The notes below the pieces were generated by a model that worked only from the letters and a program-made list of their open reading frames with translations, was not told the origin of the DNA and ran no database searches. The position numbers were made by a program, and so were the translations under genes. From Pseudomonadota bacterium (GTDB lineage: Bacteria > Pseudomonadota > Gammaproteobacteria > Xanthomonadales > Xanthomonadaceae), in NCBI GenBank assembly GCA_023390905.1, contig JAEWBY010000051.1, forward strand, positions 1 through 64,000: DNA of 64,000 nucleotides, written 5' to 3'. This document shows, in pieces, positions 16,179-25,349 of the stretch. Position 1 is the first letter of the stretch; every line of letters begins with the position of its first letter.

Positions 16179-17015
16179 ATGCGTAGCAAATTGTTCGTGC
16201 CCGCGATCCGGCCGGAGTTGTTCGGCAAGGCGATGGCCAGCGCGGCCGACGCCGTGTCCTTCGATCTGGAAGATGCGGTGCCGGCCGATCGCAAGGCCGA
16301 GGCGCGTGCGCACCTGATCCGGTTCCTGCAGTCGCCAACGGGCGCGGGCAAGACGATCATCGTGCGGGTCAACGCAGTGGGGACGCCGGAGTTCGAAGCC
16401 GATCTCGCCGCGCTGGCGCGGCTGCCCGTCGATCTGATCAATCTGCCGAAGGTGGAAAACACCGGCGTGGTCTCGCTCGCCGCCGAACGCATCGCGCGGG
16501 ACTGGGGCGATGACGCCGAGCCGCATCTGTTGCTCAACATCGAGACTGCACGCGGCCTGCGCTGCGCGCAGGCGCTGGCAGGTGCGCACGAACGCGTGGC
16601 CGGCCTGCAACTGGGGCTGGGCGATCTGTTCGAAGCCGACGGCATCGATCGCCGCGACCCGGCCAATGTCCACGCCGCGCTGTACGCGCTGCGCATGGCC
16701 GCCGCCGAAGCCGGTGTGTTCGCCTACGACAGCGCCTGGGGCGAGGTTGAGGACGAGGCCGGCTTCCAGACCGAAGCAACGATGGCGCGCCGCCTCGGCT
16801 ACCTCGGCAAGAGCTGCATCCATCCGCGCCAGATCGCGGCGGCCAATGCAATCTTCAGTCCGACCGCCGGGGAAATCGAACGCGCTCGCCGGGTGGTGGC
16901 CGCCGCCGCGCACGCCGGTGCGCGCGGACACGGTGCATTCCTGGTCGATGGCCGCATGATTGATGCACCGTATCTGCGCCGCGCGCAGGCAATCATCGCG
17001 GCCGCGGACGCATGA
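16179..17015 (+). CDS. CitE/HpcH-HpaI-type CoA-ester lyase or aldolase
   Basis: A 278-residue TIM-barrel protein of the CitE-like group. It opens MRSKLFVPAIRPELF and shows SFDLEDAVPADRKAEAR (metal-binding acidic and phosphate/CoA-contacting basic residues), NIETARGL (Glu), LGLGDLFEADGI and the C-terminal SCIHPRQI typical of malyl- and citramalyl-CoA lyases. Family members split or form 3-hydroxyacyl-CoA esters. A GTG nine bases upstream (16170) is an alternative start. Next comes a sodium symporter, and a CaiB-type CoA-transferase lies about 12.5 kb further on, so a role in organic-acid use is possible. The real substrate is unknown. Confidence 0.8.
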   Translation: MRSKLFVPAIRPELFGKAMASAADAVSFDLEDAVPADRKAEARAHLIRFLQSPTGAGKTIIVRVNAVGTPEFEADLAALARLPVDLINLPKVENTGVVSLAAERIARDWGDDAEPHLLLNIETARGLRCAQALAGAHERVAGLQLGLGDLFEADGIDRRDPANVHAALYALRMAAAEAGVFAYDSAWGEVEDEAGFQTEATMARRLGYLGKSCIHPRQIAAANAIFSPTAGEIERARRVVAAAAHAGARGHGAFLVDGRMIDAPYLRRAQAIIAAADA

Positions 17016-17083
17016 GGACCGCAGTGCGCGGGCCGGGCCACGCGAGGGATGCGCTGTACACGGAACACACCACAGGGGATGCA

Positions 17084-19498
17084 ATGAACCACCGCCCATC
17101 GCGTGCCGCAGCCGGCGCTTCCATCGTCCGTCGTGCCTGGCACGGGTGGCTGTTGTTCGTGGCGTTGCTGGGCCTTTCGATCGGTGCGCACGCCGAGAGC
17201 CTGGCGTCGGTGGAACGCTCGAACCTGCCGGCGCTGCCTTCCACCGCAGTGCAGGGACTGCATGCGATCAACGATCGCTTGCTGGCCGTGGGCGAGGACT
17301 CATTCGCGCTGCTGTCGGTCGATGGCAAGCGCTGGCAGACGATCCGCTGGCAGGCCGACGCGCCGGAACTGCGCAGCCTCGGCGGCAACGGCGAGCGCCT
17401 GTTCGCACTGGTGGGCACGGCGGGCGGGGCGACGCACATCGAAGAGATCACGCTGTCCGGTGATCGATTGCAACGCGTCCCGTTGCCACCGCTCGATCAC
17501 GCACTGGAGTGGGCGAGTTTCGCCGTGCTGGGCGATCGGCTGTACGTGGCCGGCGCGCCGGCCGGTGATGCCGCGCCCCTGATCCGGCAACTGGATTTCG
17601 CACCGAATGCGCGCTGGAGCGCGGGACCGGCGTGGCCGACGGCCGCGCGACGCGCGGATCTGATCGCGCAGACCAATGCGCTCTACCTGATCGAAACGGC
17701 TGCGGCTCCGCAACCGTTGTGGCGGTGGACGCAGGATGCGGGCTGGCAGGCGCGGCCGCCGGTGCCGGGCACGCGGTTGCCGGGCGCCACCCGCGCACTC
17801 GGGCAGGCGCACCTGATGATGCTGGTCGAACAGGCCGGCGCGACGCGGTTGATGAGCTACCACACGATCACCAGCGCCTGGGCCACGCTGCCGGACACCG
17901 CGCCCGCCGGCATCACCGCCGCCGCCGGATGGAAGGACGGCATGGTGTGGGCACAGCCGGGCGGCAACGGCGAAACCACCTTCACCGCCGCACAACTGTC
18001 GGCCGGCAAGTACCTGCTGAAGTGGATGGACTGGCTGGTGATCGTGGTCTATCTGGCGTCGATGATCGGCATCGGCATGTACTTCTACCTCAAGGAGAAG
18101 CGCAACTCGACGTCGGACTTCTTCGTCGGCGGCCGCAGCATTCCGTTCTGGGCGGCGGGCGTCAGCCTGTACGCGACCAACACCAGCTCGATCAGCTTCA
18201 TCGCCATTCCGGCCAAAGCGTTCGAGACCAACTGGCAGTACATGACCAACAACCTGATCGCGGTGCTCGGTCTGATGTTCGTCGCCGTGTGGATCGTGCC
18301 GCTGCTGCGCAGGCTGGATCTGATGTCGGTGTTCTCGTATCTGGAAACGCGATTCCATCCGGCGATCCGCATGCTCGCCAGCGCGCTGTGCATCGCGATG
18401 CAGGTCGGCGCGCGCATGAGCGTGATCCTGTTCCTGCCGGCGCTGGCGATCGCGACGATCACCGGCATCAGCGTGGTCTACAGCGTGATCCTGATGGGCG
18501 TGTTCACCATCATCTATACCGCGATGGGCGGCATGAAGGCGGTCATCTGGACCGATTTCGTGCAGGTGTTCGTCAAGATGGGCGGTGCGATCTTCGCGAT
18601 CGGCTTCATCATCTGGCACCTGAAGGGCGGCGCGCCGGAGTTCTGGCAGACCGCGATGGCCGAGCAGAAGATGCACACGCTCGACTTCAGCTTCGATCTG
18701 ACCAAGGCCACGGTCTGGGGCTTCATTTTCCTGGTCGTGTTCGACGTGGTGCTGACCTTCCCCAAGGATCAGGTGCTGATGCAGCGCACGCTGTCGACCA
18801 AGTCCGACAAGGAGGCCGGCCGCTCCATCTGGGCGTTCGCCGCGATCATGATCCCCGGCGGCTTCATCTTCTACGGCATCGGCACCGCACTGTTCGTCTT
18901 CTACAAGAACAACCCCGAACGCCTGAATCCGCTGCTGCCGATTGACGCCACGTTCCCGCTGTTCATCGCCGCCGAGCTGCCGCCCGGCGTCACCGGCCTC
19001 ATCATCGCCGGCATTTTCGCCGCGGCGATGGCGACGCTGTCGAGCATCATGAACAGCGTGGCGACGCTGATCTCGGTGGACTTCTACGAGAAACTCTCCA
19101 AGAAGGCCAATCAGAAAACCAGCGTGCTGTTCGCCGAGATCACCACGGTGATGGTGGGGCTGGTCGCGATCGGGCTGGCGCTGCTGCTGTCGCGCTACGA
19201 CGTGCATTCGCTGTTCGACGTGTCGATCGAACTGGCCGGCCTGCTCGGCGGCGGTTTCGCCGGCGCGTACACGCTGGGCATGTTCACCCGCCGCGCCAAT
19301 TCGCCCGGCGTGGCGATCGGCATCGGGTGCAGCATCGTGCTGACCTTCACCGCGTGGTCCTTCGATCTGGTACATCCGTATTTCTACCTGGCGATCTCGA
19401 TCCTGCTGTGCATCGTCATCGGCTATCTGGCCAGCCTGCTGTTCCCCGCGCCGAAGCGCTCGCTGAAGGGGCTGACGATCTACCGCGACGTGGAATGA
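17084..19498 (+). CDS. sodium:solute symporter with N-terminal beta-propeller domain
   Basis: An 804-residue membrane protein with two parts. After a signal or anchor helix (about 18-35), residues about 40-300 form short repeats around GLHAINDRLLAVGEDSFALL and LGDRLYVAG, as in kelch-like propellers, which would face the periplasm. From about residue 309 an SSS-family symporter follows with some 13 membrane segments, including KEKRNSTSDFFVGGRSIPFW, YATNTSSISFIAIPAK and MGGMKAVIWTDFVQ, which are typical of the family. The ATG at 17084 has AGGGGAT before it. Ordinary SSS transporters are about 500 residues, so the propeller is an extension; it could capture or modify the sugar or acid being transported. 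The upstream lyase ends 68 bases before. Confidence 0.88.
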   Translation: MNHRPSRAAAGASIVRRAWHGWLLFVALLGLSIGAHAESLASVERSNLPALPSTAVQGLHAINDRLLAVGEDSFALLSVDGKRWQTIRWQADAPELRSLGGNGERLFALVGTAGGATHIEEITLSGDRLQRVPLPPLDHALEWASFAVLGDRLYVAGAPAGDAAPLIRQLDFAPNARWSAGPAWPTAARRADLIAQTNALYLIETAAAPQPLWRWTQDAGWQARPPVPGTRLPGATRALGQAHLMMLVEQAGATRLMSYHTITSAWATLPDTAPAGITAAAGWKDGMVWAQPGGNGETTFTAAQLSAGKYLLKWMDWLVIVVYLASMIGIGMYFYLKEKRNSTSDFFVGGRSIPFWAAGVSLYATNTSSISFIAIPAKAFETNWQYMTNNLIAVLGLMFVAVWIVPLLRRLDLMSVFSYLETRFHPAIRMLASALCIAMQVGARMSVILFLPALAIATITGISVVYSVILMGVFTIIYTAMGGMKAVIWTDFVQVFVKMGGAIFAIGFIIWHLKGGAPEFWQTAMAEQKMHTLDFSFDLTKATVWGFIFLVVFDVVLTFPKDQVLMQRTLSTKSDKEAGRSIWAFAAIMIPGGFIFYGIGTALFVFYKNNPERLNPLLPIDATFPLFIAAELPPGVTGLIIAGIFAAAMATLSSIMNSVATLISVDFYEKLSKKANQKTSVLFAEITTVMVGLVAIGLALLLSRYDVHSLFDVSIELAGLLGGGFAGAYTLGMFTRRANSPGVAIGIGCSIVLTFTAWSFDLVHPYFYLAISILLCIVIGYLASLLFPAPKRSLKGLTIYRDVE

Positions 19499-19569
19499 CC
19501 CGTACAGCCGTGCCTATGGTTGGGCCTGTGAGCTTCGTGTAGCCTGCGCGCACGGCAGAAGGGGAAACC

Positions 19570-20448
19570 GTGGACACCCAGTTCCTGAATACGTTCGTGA
19601 CGGTCGTCGATCGTGGTTCGATGGCGGCGGCCGCGCGCGAACTGAACATCACGCCGGCGGCGGTCGCCCAGCAGATCCGCACGCTGGAACGCGAACTCGG
19701 CGCGCCGCTGATCGCGCGCGTGGGCCGCACCGTCAGCGTGACCGAAGAAGGTTCGCGGATCATCCAGCGGGCGCGCGATCTGCTGCGCGACGTGGCCGAC
19801 ATGCGCAGCGTCGCCAACGACAGCGCGGTCTCCGGCGAACTGCGGCTCGGCGCCTGCCCGACCGCGCTGGCCGGCATGTTGCCGGACATCCTCGCGCGCA
19901 TGGTGGCGGCGTTTCCGCAGATCAACGTCTTCATCAAGCCGGGCTATTCGGCCGATCTCTACCGCGCGGTGGAATCGGGCGAACTCGATGCGGCGATCGT
20001 GCTGCAGGCGCCGTTCTCCCTGCCCAAGACCTGCCAGTGGCAGTTGCTGCGCGAGGAACCGCTGGTGGTGCTGGCGCCCGAAGCGATGGCCGATCGCGAT
20101 CCGCACGAACTGCTCGCGAGCGAGCCATTGATCCGCTACGACCGCAACCAGTGGGGCGGCCGCCTCGCCGACGAATACCTGCGCAACGCCGGCATCGTGC
20201 CGAAGGAGCGTTTCGAACTGAATGCGCTCAATGCCATCGCGGTGATGGTCGATCGCGGTCTCGGCGTTTCGCTGGTGCCGAACTGGGCGCGGCCGTGGCC
20301 CGAAGGCCTGAAGCTCGCGCGCATCCCGCTGCCGGACGAATGCGTACCCCGGCGCATCGGCATGGTCTGGTCGCGCTCGACCGTCCGCATCCGCCTGGTC
20401 ACGGTGCTGCTGCAGGAGAGCCTGTCGATCGCAGTCGGGACCCGGTAG
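19570..20448 (+). CDS. LysR-family transcriptional regulator
   Basis: A 292-residue regulator. The N-terminal helix-turn-helix is clear in FLNTFVTVVDRGSMAAAARELN and the following AVAQQIRTLERELG (about residues 4-45), followed by the linker helix and a LysR substrate-binding domain to the end. It follows the symporter by 71 bases on the same strand and may control the lyase-symporter pair or the TonB-receptor operon downstream. The inducer is unknown. Confidence 0.9.
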   Translation: MDTQFLNTFVTVVDRGSMAAAARELNITPAAVAQQIRTLERELGAPLIARVGRTVSVTEEGSRIIQRARDLLRDVADMRSVANDSAVSGELRLGACPTALAGMLPDILARMVAAFPQINVFIKPGYSADLYRAVESGELDAAIVLQAPFSLPKTCQWQLLREEPLVVLAPEAMADRDPHELLASEPLIRYDRNQWGGRLADEYLRNAGIVPKERFELNALNAIAVMVDRGLGVSLVPNWARPWPEGLKLARIPLPDECVPRRIGMVWSRSTVRIRLVTVLLQESLSIAVGTR

Positions 20449-20562
20449 CGGGGGGGCGGGTAGCTGGTAGGCGGTAGCGGATAGCCGGTAGCCGATAGCC
20501 GGCAAAGCTCTATCGATTTCCGATTTCCGGCTACCCCGCTACCCGCTACCCCCGCTCGATGC
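20441..20562. repeat. GGTAGC-type repeat cluster forming a long imperfect hairpin
   Basis: About seven copies of GGTAGC(G/C)G or GATAGCC in direct order (20443-20500) are followed, after about 28 bases, by three or four copies in reverse orientation (GGCTACC, GCTACCC, GCTACCC; 20527-20550). The transcript could fold into a long GC-rich stem. It begins in the last codons of the LysR gene and separates it from the TonB-receptor operon, so it may act as a terminator or mRNA stabiliser. The remaining 235 bases up to 20797 hold no gene that I can see and should contain the operon promoter. Confidence 0.7.
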
Positions 20563-20797
20563 CGCACCGCAACGCCCCCCCCGTACCCAACAAAAACTGC
20601 CTTCTGAACATAGGCGCGGCGGATTCTTCAGCGCGTGTGCACCGCCTAGGCTCTGACCACACTGTCGAGGCTGTCGCCGGCGTCTGGGAGGAACGTCTGG
20701 CACGCAGGCGCATCCGATCGCCTGCATCGCGAACACGCACACGGGGAGTCGCGCCACACGCGCGCGATTCACAGCCAAACCAATCACGAGAGAGATC

Positions 20798-23062
20798 ATG
20801 AAACACGTGCCCGCCGCATTCGGCGTTTTCCTGCTGGCCGCCGCCGTCAGCGCAAGTGTCCGAGCGCAACAGAACACGCCGCCGCCGGTCGATGAAGAAG
20901 CGCAGAAGAAAGAAGCCGTCGAACTGGACAACGTGATCGTCACCGGCGTGCGCGCGCCGAAGGCGATCGACAAGATCCCCGGTGCGATCACGCTGGTGTC
21001 GAAGGAAGAGGTCGCGCGCACGCTGCTGCTGACCGAAGACGCCACCGCCGTGCTCGCGCGCACGGTGCCGGGCTATTCGGAATCCTCGCAGGCGATGAGC
21101 AACACCGGCGAGAACCTGCGTGGTCGCATCGCGCTGCGCCTGTTCGACGGCGTGCCGCAGGGTTCGCCACTGCGCGAAGGCACGCGCAATGCGACGTTCA
21201 CCGACATGGGCATCGTCGATCACATCGAAGTGATCAACGGACCGTCCGCGTCCGAAGGCATCGGTGCCGCCGGCGGCATCATCAACTACCTTTCCACCAC
21301 GCCGCGCCAGGAAGGCAGCACGTTCCGTTTCCTGACGCGCTATTCGACCCAGTTCAAGGATGACTCCGCGGGCTGGAAGGTCGGTGCGAACTACACCTAC
21401 AAGCAGGACGCCTACGATCTGGTGCTCGGTCTGGCGCGCATCGACCGCGGCATGGGCTACGACGCCGACGGCGTGCGCCTGGGCATGAACACCAGCGGCT
21501 CGCTCAATGACTCGGTCGCCGACAACCTCTTCGTCAAGGGCGGCTGGAATTTCGGCGAGAACCTCGACAAGCGTCTGCAGCTCAGCTACAGCCACTTCAA
21601 GATCGAAGGCAACGGCAACTACATCCAGGTCGATGGCTGCCGCTACGAGCCGGGCTGGTGCGAGGACCCGCGCCCGAATACCTCCGAGCGCGGCCACATC
21701 TTCGGCAGCAAGGCCGAGTTCAACGATTTCCGCCAGGTCAACCTGCAATACACCGATGGCGATTTCTTCGGCGGCACGCTGAACCTCAACGCGTACTGGG
21801 CCGATCAGGCCATGCGCTATCCGCCGGAAAACGGCAGCGATCGCCAGGACCCGCTGATTCCGCCGAATGGTCCGGACGGCCTGATCTGGGATCAGTCCGA
21901 GATCAAGTCCGAGAAGCTGGGCTTCCGCCCGAACTGGACCCGGACCACGCTGTTCGGTGTCGACGGGCTGGAACTGCGCACCGGCGTGGACTTCGTCAAG
22001 GACACGGCCGAGCAGCGACTGGCGCTGACCGATCGCCTGTGGGTGCCGCCGATGAAGTACACCAGCGTTGCGCCCTATGCGCAGTTGAGCTGGGATGTCG
22101 GCGACTTCACCTTCAGCGGCGGCTTCCGCCACGAGGACGGCAAGCTGCGCGTCGATGACTACACGACCACCTGGTATCGCGGCCGCCGCCCGGTGCAGGG
22201 CGGCGAGCTGAAGTACAACGACAACATGAAGAACTTCGGCGCGATCTGGCGCTTCGCCGAGCAGTGGTCGGTGTTCGCCGCGTATGGCGAAGGCTTCGGC
22301 CTGCCGAACGTCGGCATTCCGCTGCGCAATATTTCCTGCCCCAGCGGCACGCCCGAGGGCTGTCCCGACACCCCGCTGGCGCGCGTGGATTCCACCTTCC
22401 GCGATCTCAAGCCGGTCATCGTGGAGAACAAGGAAATCGGCGTGAACTGGCGCGGCGAAACCGCATCGTTCAGCACCTCGTACTACGATTCGGAAGCCGA
22501 ATACGGTACGTCGTACGCGATCGATCCGGCCACCAACGACTACGTGCTGTTCCGTGCGCCGACCCGCATCAAGGGCTTCGAGGCGTCCGGCGACTGGAAC
22601 CTCAGCGACGACTGGAAGATCAGCGGTCTGTATTCGCGCATCCGCGGCAAGACCGCATTCTGGACCGAGGATCCGGAAGGACGCTGGGACGCCGGCGGAC
22701 TCAACAAGCCGATGGGCGCACTCGACGTGAACCCGGACAAGATCGGCCTGAGCGTGCGCTGGAAGTTCCTGCCCAACGCCGACGTGACGCTCGGTTCGAC
22801 CACGCTGTTCTCGCGTGATCTGAGCGGCAGCGACGTGCGTCCGGATGGTCGCCAGTACACCTACGAAGAACACACCAAGGGCTACACGCTGTACGACCTG
22901 AGCGGCAACTACGTCGTCGAGAAGGTCGGCCGCTTCTCCTTCGGCGTGGAGAACCTGTTCAACAAGCAGTACATCCTGACGTGGTCGCAGGTGCCGGGCT
23001 TCCGCAACTACTGGGCGGGCCGTGGCCGCATGTATTCGTTCACCTACGAGTACACGTTCTGA
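20798..23062 (+). CDS. TonB-dependent receptor (siderophore-like plug, 754 aa)
   Basis: A 754-residue outer-membrane receptor. The signal peptide (to about residue 23, ASVRAQ) precedes a charged spacer, the TonB-box-like ELDNVIVTGVRAPKAIDKIPGAITLV, a plug domain with DHIEVINGPSASEGIGAAGGIINYLSTTP, and a barrel that ends RGRMYSFTYEYTF. Length and plug resemble siderophore receptors, but here it heads an operon of sugar-active enzymes, so a glycan or glycan-conjugate substrate is at least as likely. The ribosome site GAGAGA lies just upstream. The next gene starts 11 bases after its stop. Confidence 0.9.
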   Translation: MKHVPAAFGVFLLAAAVSASVRAQQNTPPPVDEEAQKKEAVELDNVIVTGVRAPKAIDKIPGAITLVSKEEVARTLLLTEDATAVLARTVPGYSESSQAMSNTGENLRGRIALRLFDGVPQGSPLREGTRNATFTDMGIVDHIEVINGPSASEGIGAAGGIINYLSTTPRQEGSTFRFLTRYSTQFKDDSAGWKVGANYTYKQDAYDLVLGLARIDRGMGYDADGVRLGMNTSGSLNDSVADNLFVKGGWNFGENLDKRLQLSYSHFKIEGNGNYIQVDGCRYEPGWCEDPRPNTSERGHIFGSKAEFNDFRQVNLQYTDGDFFGGTLNLNAYWADQAMRYPPENGSDRQDPLIPPNGPDGLIWDQSEIKSEKLGFRPNWTRTTLFGVDGLELRTGVDFVKDTAEQRLALTDRLWVPPMKYTSVAPYAQLSWDVGDFTFSGGFRHEDGKLRVDDYTTTWYRGRRPVQGGELKYNDNMKNFGAIWRFAEQWSVFAAYGEGFGLPNVGIPLRNISCPSGTPEGCPDTPLARVDSTFRDLKPVIVENKEIGVNWRGETASFSTSYYDSEAEYGTSYAIDPATNDYVLFRAPTRIKGFEASGDWNLSDDWKISGLYSRIRGKTAFWTEDPEGRWDAGGLNKPMGALDVNPDKIGLSVRWKFLPNADVTLGSTTLFSRDLSGSDVRPDGRQYTYEEHTKGYTLYDLSGNYVVEKVGRFSFGVENLFNKQYILTWSQVPGFRNYWAGRGRMYSFTYEYTF

Positions 23063-23073
23063 GCGTTTCGCGG

Positions 23074-24384
23074 ATGAGGTCTTCGCACCGACGCTTCTCC
23101 CACGCGCCCGATTCCCGCACGGAACGGGCGCGTGGTCCGGTGCGGGCCGGTGCGATGATGCTGCTGGCGCTGTTGATCGCGGGCGCGCCGTCGCCCGCGT
23201 TCAGCGCATCGGCACGTGGCGAATCGGCGCAGGCCGCACGCCTTCAACCGCTGCATGAATTTCTCTCCGCGCGCACCGCATCCGGCGGTTACACCGGTGC
23301 GGTGTCACTGATCGCGGTGGACGGAACGATCCTGGAACAACGCGCCTACGGCCACGCCGATCTGGCGCGCACGCGGCCGATGCGCATCGACAGCATCTTC
23401 CGCATCTATTCGATGACCAAGCCGATCACCTCCGTCGCGGCGATGATGCTGCTGGAAGAAGGGCGGATCGGGCTGGATGATCCGGTCGATCGCTACCTGC
23501 CGGAATTCGCTGGAATCCAATGCCTGTGCGGTGACGCGGGCGCGGCCGCGGCGACGAAGCCGCCGACGGTGCGCCACCTGCTCACGCACACCGCCGGCTT
23601 CGCGACCGATGCCGGCGAGAATGCGCAGGCGCATGCCGCGCTTCAAGCCGCCGCACCGGAGCAGGCCGCGGATCTGGACGATTACGTGCGTCGCGTCGCG
23701 CGCGCGCCGCTGGCCGAAAAGCCGGGCACCCATTTCCACTACGACGGCGTCAACACGCAGGTGCTGGCGCGCCTCATCGAAGTGGTGAGCGGACAGCCGC
23801 TGGATCAGTTTCTTCACGCGCGCATCTTCACGCCGCTGCGCATGCGCGATACCGGTTTCGAAGTGGCGGCCTCCGAGCGCGCGCGCATCGTCGATCTGAC
23901 GACCACGATCGACGGGCAACGCGTGATCGCCGATACCGCCAGCGCCCGCGCGCCGGGAATGCGCGTGACCGCCTACCTCAACGGCGCAGGCGGCCTGTAT
24001 TCCACCGCCGGCGACTACTTCCGCTTCGCGCAGATGCTGGCCCATGACGGCGAGCTGGAGGGCGTGCGCCTGCTTTCGCGCAAGAGCGTGGACCTGATGA
24101 TGCGCGACCAGCTCGAAGCCATGTCGCCCGGGATGAAAGGGCCGGGGCCGGGCGAAGGCTTCGGGCTCGGTGGCTACGTGGTCACCGACGTGGCGCGTCG
24201 CGGGCGGCTCGGATCGAACGGACAGTTCGGCTGGTCCGGCGCGGCGTCCACGTACTTCACGATCGATCGGCAGGAGCATCTGGTCGCGCTGCTGCTGGCG
24301 CAGCATCTGCCGACCGACGGCCCGGGCGAACTGCCGCGCCTGTCGGTGCCGTATTTCAATCTGGTCTATCGGGCGCTGCCATGA
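23074..24384 (+). CDS. serine hydrolase of the class C beta-lactamase/esterase family
   Basis: A 436-residue exported enzyme. The ATG at 23074 gives a basic lead and a hydrophobic signal segment (MMLLALLIAGAPSPAFSASA, about residues 28-47). The Ser-x-x-Lys motif is SMTK (Ser113, Lys116), followed by the beta-lactamase block HLLTHTAGF, the Tyr region HFHYDGVNTQV in place of the usual YSN, and a C-terminal GWSGAAS segment at the third motif. Members include EstB-type esterases, D-aminopeptidases and transesterases. Within a glycan operon it could remove acyl groups from the substrate; drug resistance is not implied. Its stop overlaps the next start (ATGA). Confidence 0.85.
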   Translation: MRSSHRRFSHAPDSRTERARGPVRAGAMMLLALLIAGAPSPAFSASARGESAQAARLQPLHEFLSARTASGGYTGAVSLIAVDGTILEQRAYGHADLARTRPMRIDSIFRIYSMTKPITSVAAMMLLEEGRIGLDDPVDRYLPEFAGIQCLCGDAGAAAATKPPTVRHLLTHTAGFATDAGENAQAHAALQAAAPEQAADLDDYVRRVARAPLAEKPGTHFHYDGVNTQVLARLIEVVSGQPLDQFLHARIFTPLRMRDTGFEVAASERARIVDLTTTIDGQRVIADTASARAPGMRVTAYLNGAGGLYSTAGDYFRFAQMLAHDGELEGVRLLSRKSVDLMMRDQLEAMSPGMKGPGPGEGFGLGGYVVTDVARRGRLGSNGQFGWSGAASTYFTIDRQEHLVALLLAQHLPTDGPGELPRLSVPYFNLVYRALP

Positions 24385-25349
24385 GCCGCACGAAGCATGT
24401 GCTCGTCGCCGGCTCGGCGAATCTGGATTTCGTGGTGCGTGCCTCGCACGTGCCGGCGCCGGGCGAGACCGTGCTGGGCCGCGAATTCGCGACGTTCCCC
24501 GGCGGCAAGGGCGCCAATCAGGCGGTGGCCTGCGCGCGCGCGGGCGGCTGCGTGACGCGCATGCTGCTGGCGCTCGGCGATGACGATTTCGCCAGACCGA
24601 TCGAAGAATCGCTGCGTGAAGCGGGAGTCGAACCCATCATCATCCGCCAGCCAGGACTGGCGACCGGCACCGCCTTCATCTGCCTGTCCGATGATGCCGA
24701 AAACGCGATCACCGTCGCGCCGGGCGCCAATGCCGCGCTGCGCGCCACCGATCTGCCATCGCTCGCCCATGCATCGCACGTGCTGCTGCAACTGGAAACC
24801 CCGCTGGAAGCGGTCACCGCGTACGCGCAGACCGCGCGGTTGGCCGGCGTGAAGGTCATCCTCAATGCGGCGCCGGCGCGCGCAATCCCGCGCGTCCTGC
24901 TCGAATGCGTCGACGTGTTGGTGGTCAATGAAGGCGAGCTCATCGCGATCAGCGGTGGCGATGGCACGATCGCCCAGCGCATCACGCGGCTCGGCGTGGG
25001 CTGCGTGGTGGTGACGCTGGGCGCGCGCGGCTGCCTGGCGTGGAGCCCGGCCGGCTTCCGGCTGCAGCCCGCGTTCCGCATCGAGGTGGTCGATACCACC
25101 GCCGCCGGCGACACATTCTGCGGCGCGCTGGCCGCGCGGCTGGCGCAGGGCGATGACTTGAGCGATGGCTTACGCTACGCCAGCGCGGCCTCGGCGCTGG
25201 CGTGCACGCGCCTGGGTGCGCAGTCGAGCGTACCGCAGCGCGATGAGATCGAAGCGTTCCTGCGGCAATGCGCGACGGACGCCGCCCCCGCACAACCGCT
25301 CGCCGCGTATTGCGGCCTGCCAGAATTCCCCCTCGAAACACTGCCATGA
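24381..25349 (+). CDS. PfkB-family sugar kinase, ribokinase-like
   Basis: A 322-residue cytoplasmic kinase with the ribokinase start VLVAGSANLDFVVRASHVPAPGETVLG, the substrate signature FPGGKGANQAVACARAGG and the catalytic block VDTTAAGDTFCGALAARLAQG (Asp base in AAGD). True ribokinases act on D-ribose, but the family also phosphorylates other pentoses. Beside a beta-L-arabinofuranosidase, the monosaccharide released by that operon is a sensible guess. The start overlaps the hydrolase stop by four bases, and the stop overlaps the next start in the same way. Confidence 0.85.
   Translation: MSRTKHVLVAGSANLDFVVRASHVPAPGETVLGREFATFPGGKGANQAVACARAGGCVTRMLLALGDDDFARPIEESLREAGVEPIIIRQPGLATGTAFICLSDDAENAITVAPGANAALRATDLPSLAHASHVLLQLETPLEAVTAYAQTARLAGVKVILNAAPARAIPRVLLECVDVLVVNEGELIAISGGDGTIAQRITRLGVGCVVVTLGARGCLAWSPAGFRLQPAFRIEVVDTTAAGDTFCGALAARLAQGDDLSDGLRYASAASALACTRLGAQSSVPQRDEIEAFLRQCATDAAPAQPLAAYCGLPEFPLETLP

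Noticed and set aside
17300..19375. Long open frame antisense to the symporter
   Set aside because: His/Gln/Asp-rich shadow of membrane-segment codons; the sense protein is clearly a transporter.
20441..20562. Possible CRISPR array
   Set aside because: The units are only 6-8 bases, without unique spacers of constant length, and include inverted copies; no cas gene is near.
23074..24384. Beta-lactamase resistance gene
   Set aside because: The second motif is altered and the gene is embedded in a sugar operon; an esterase-type serine hydrolase is more likely.
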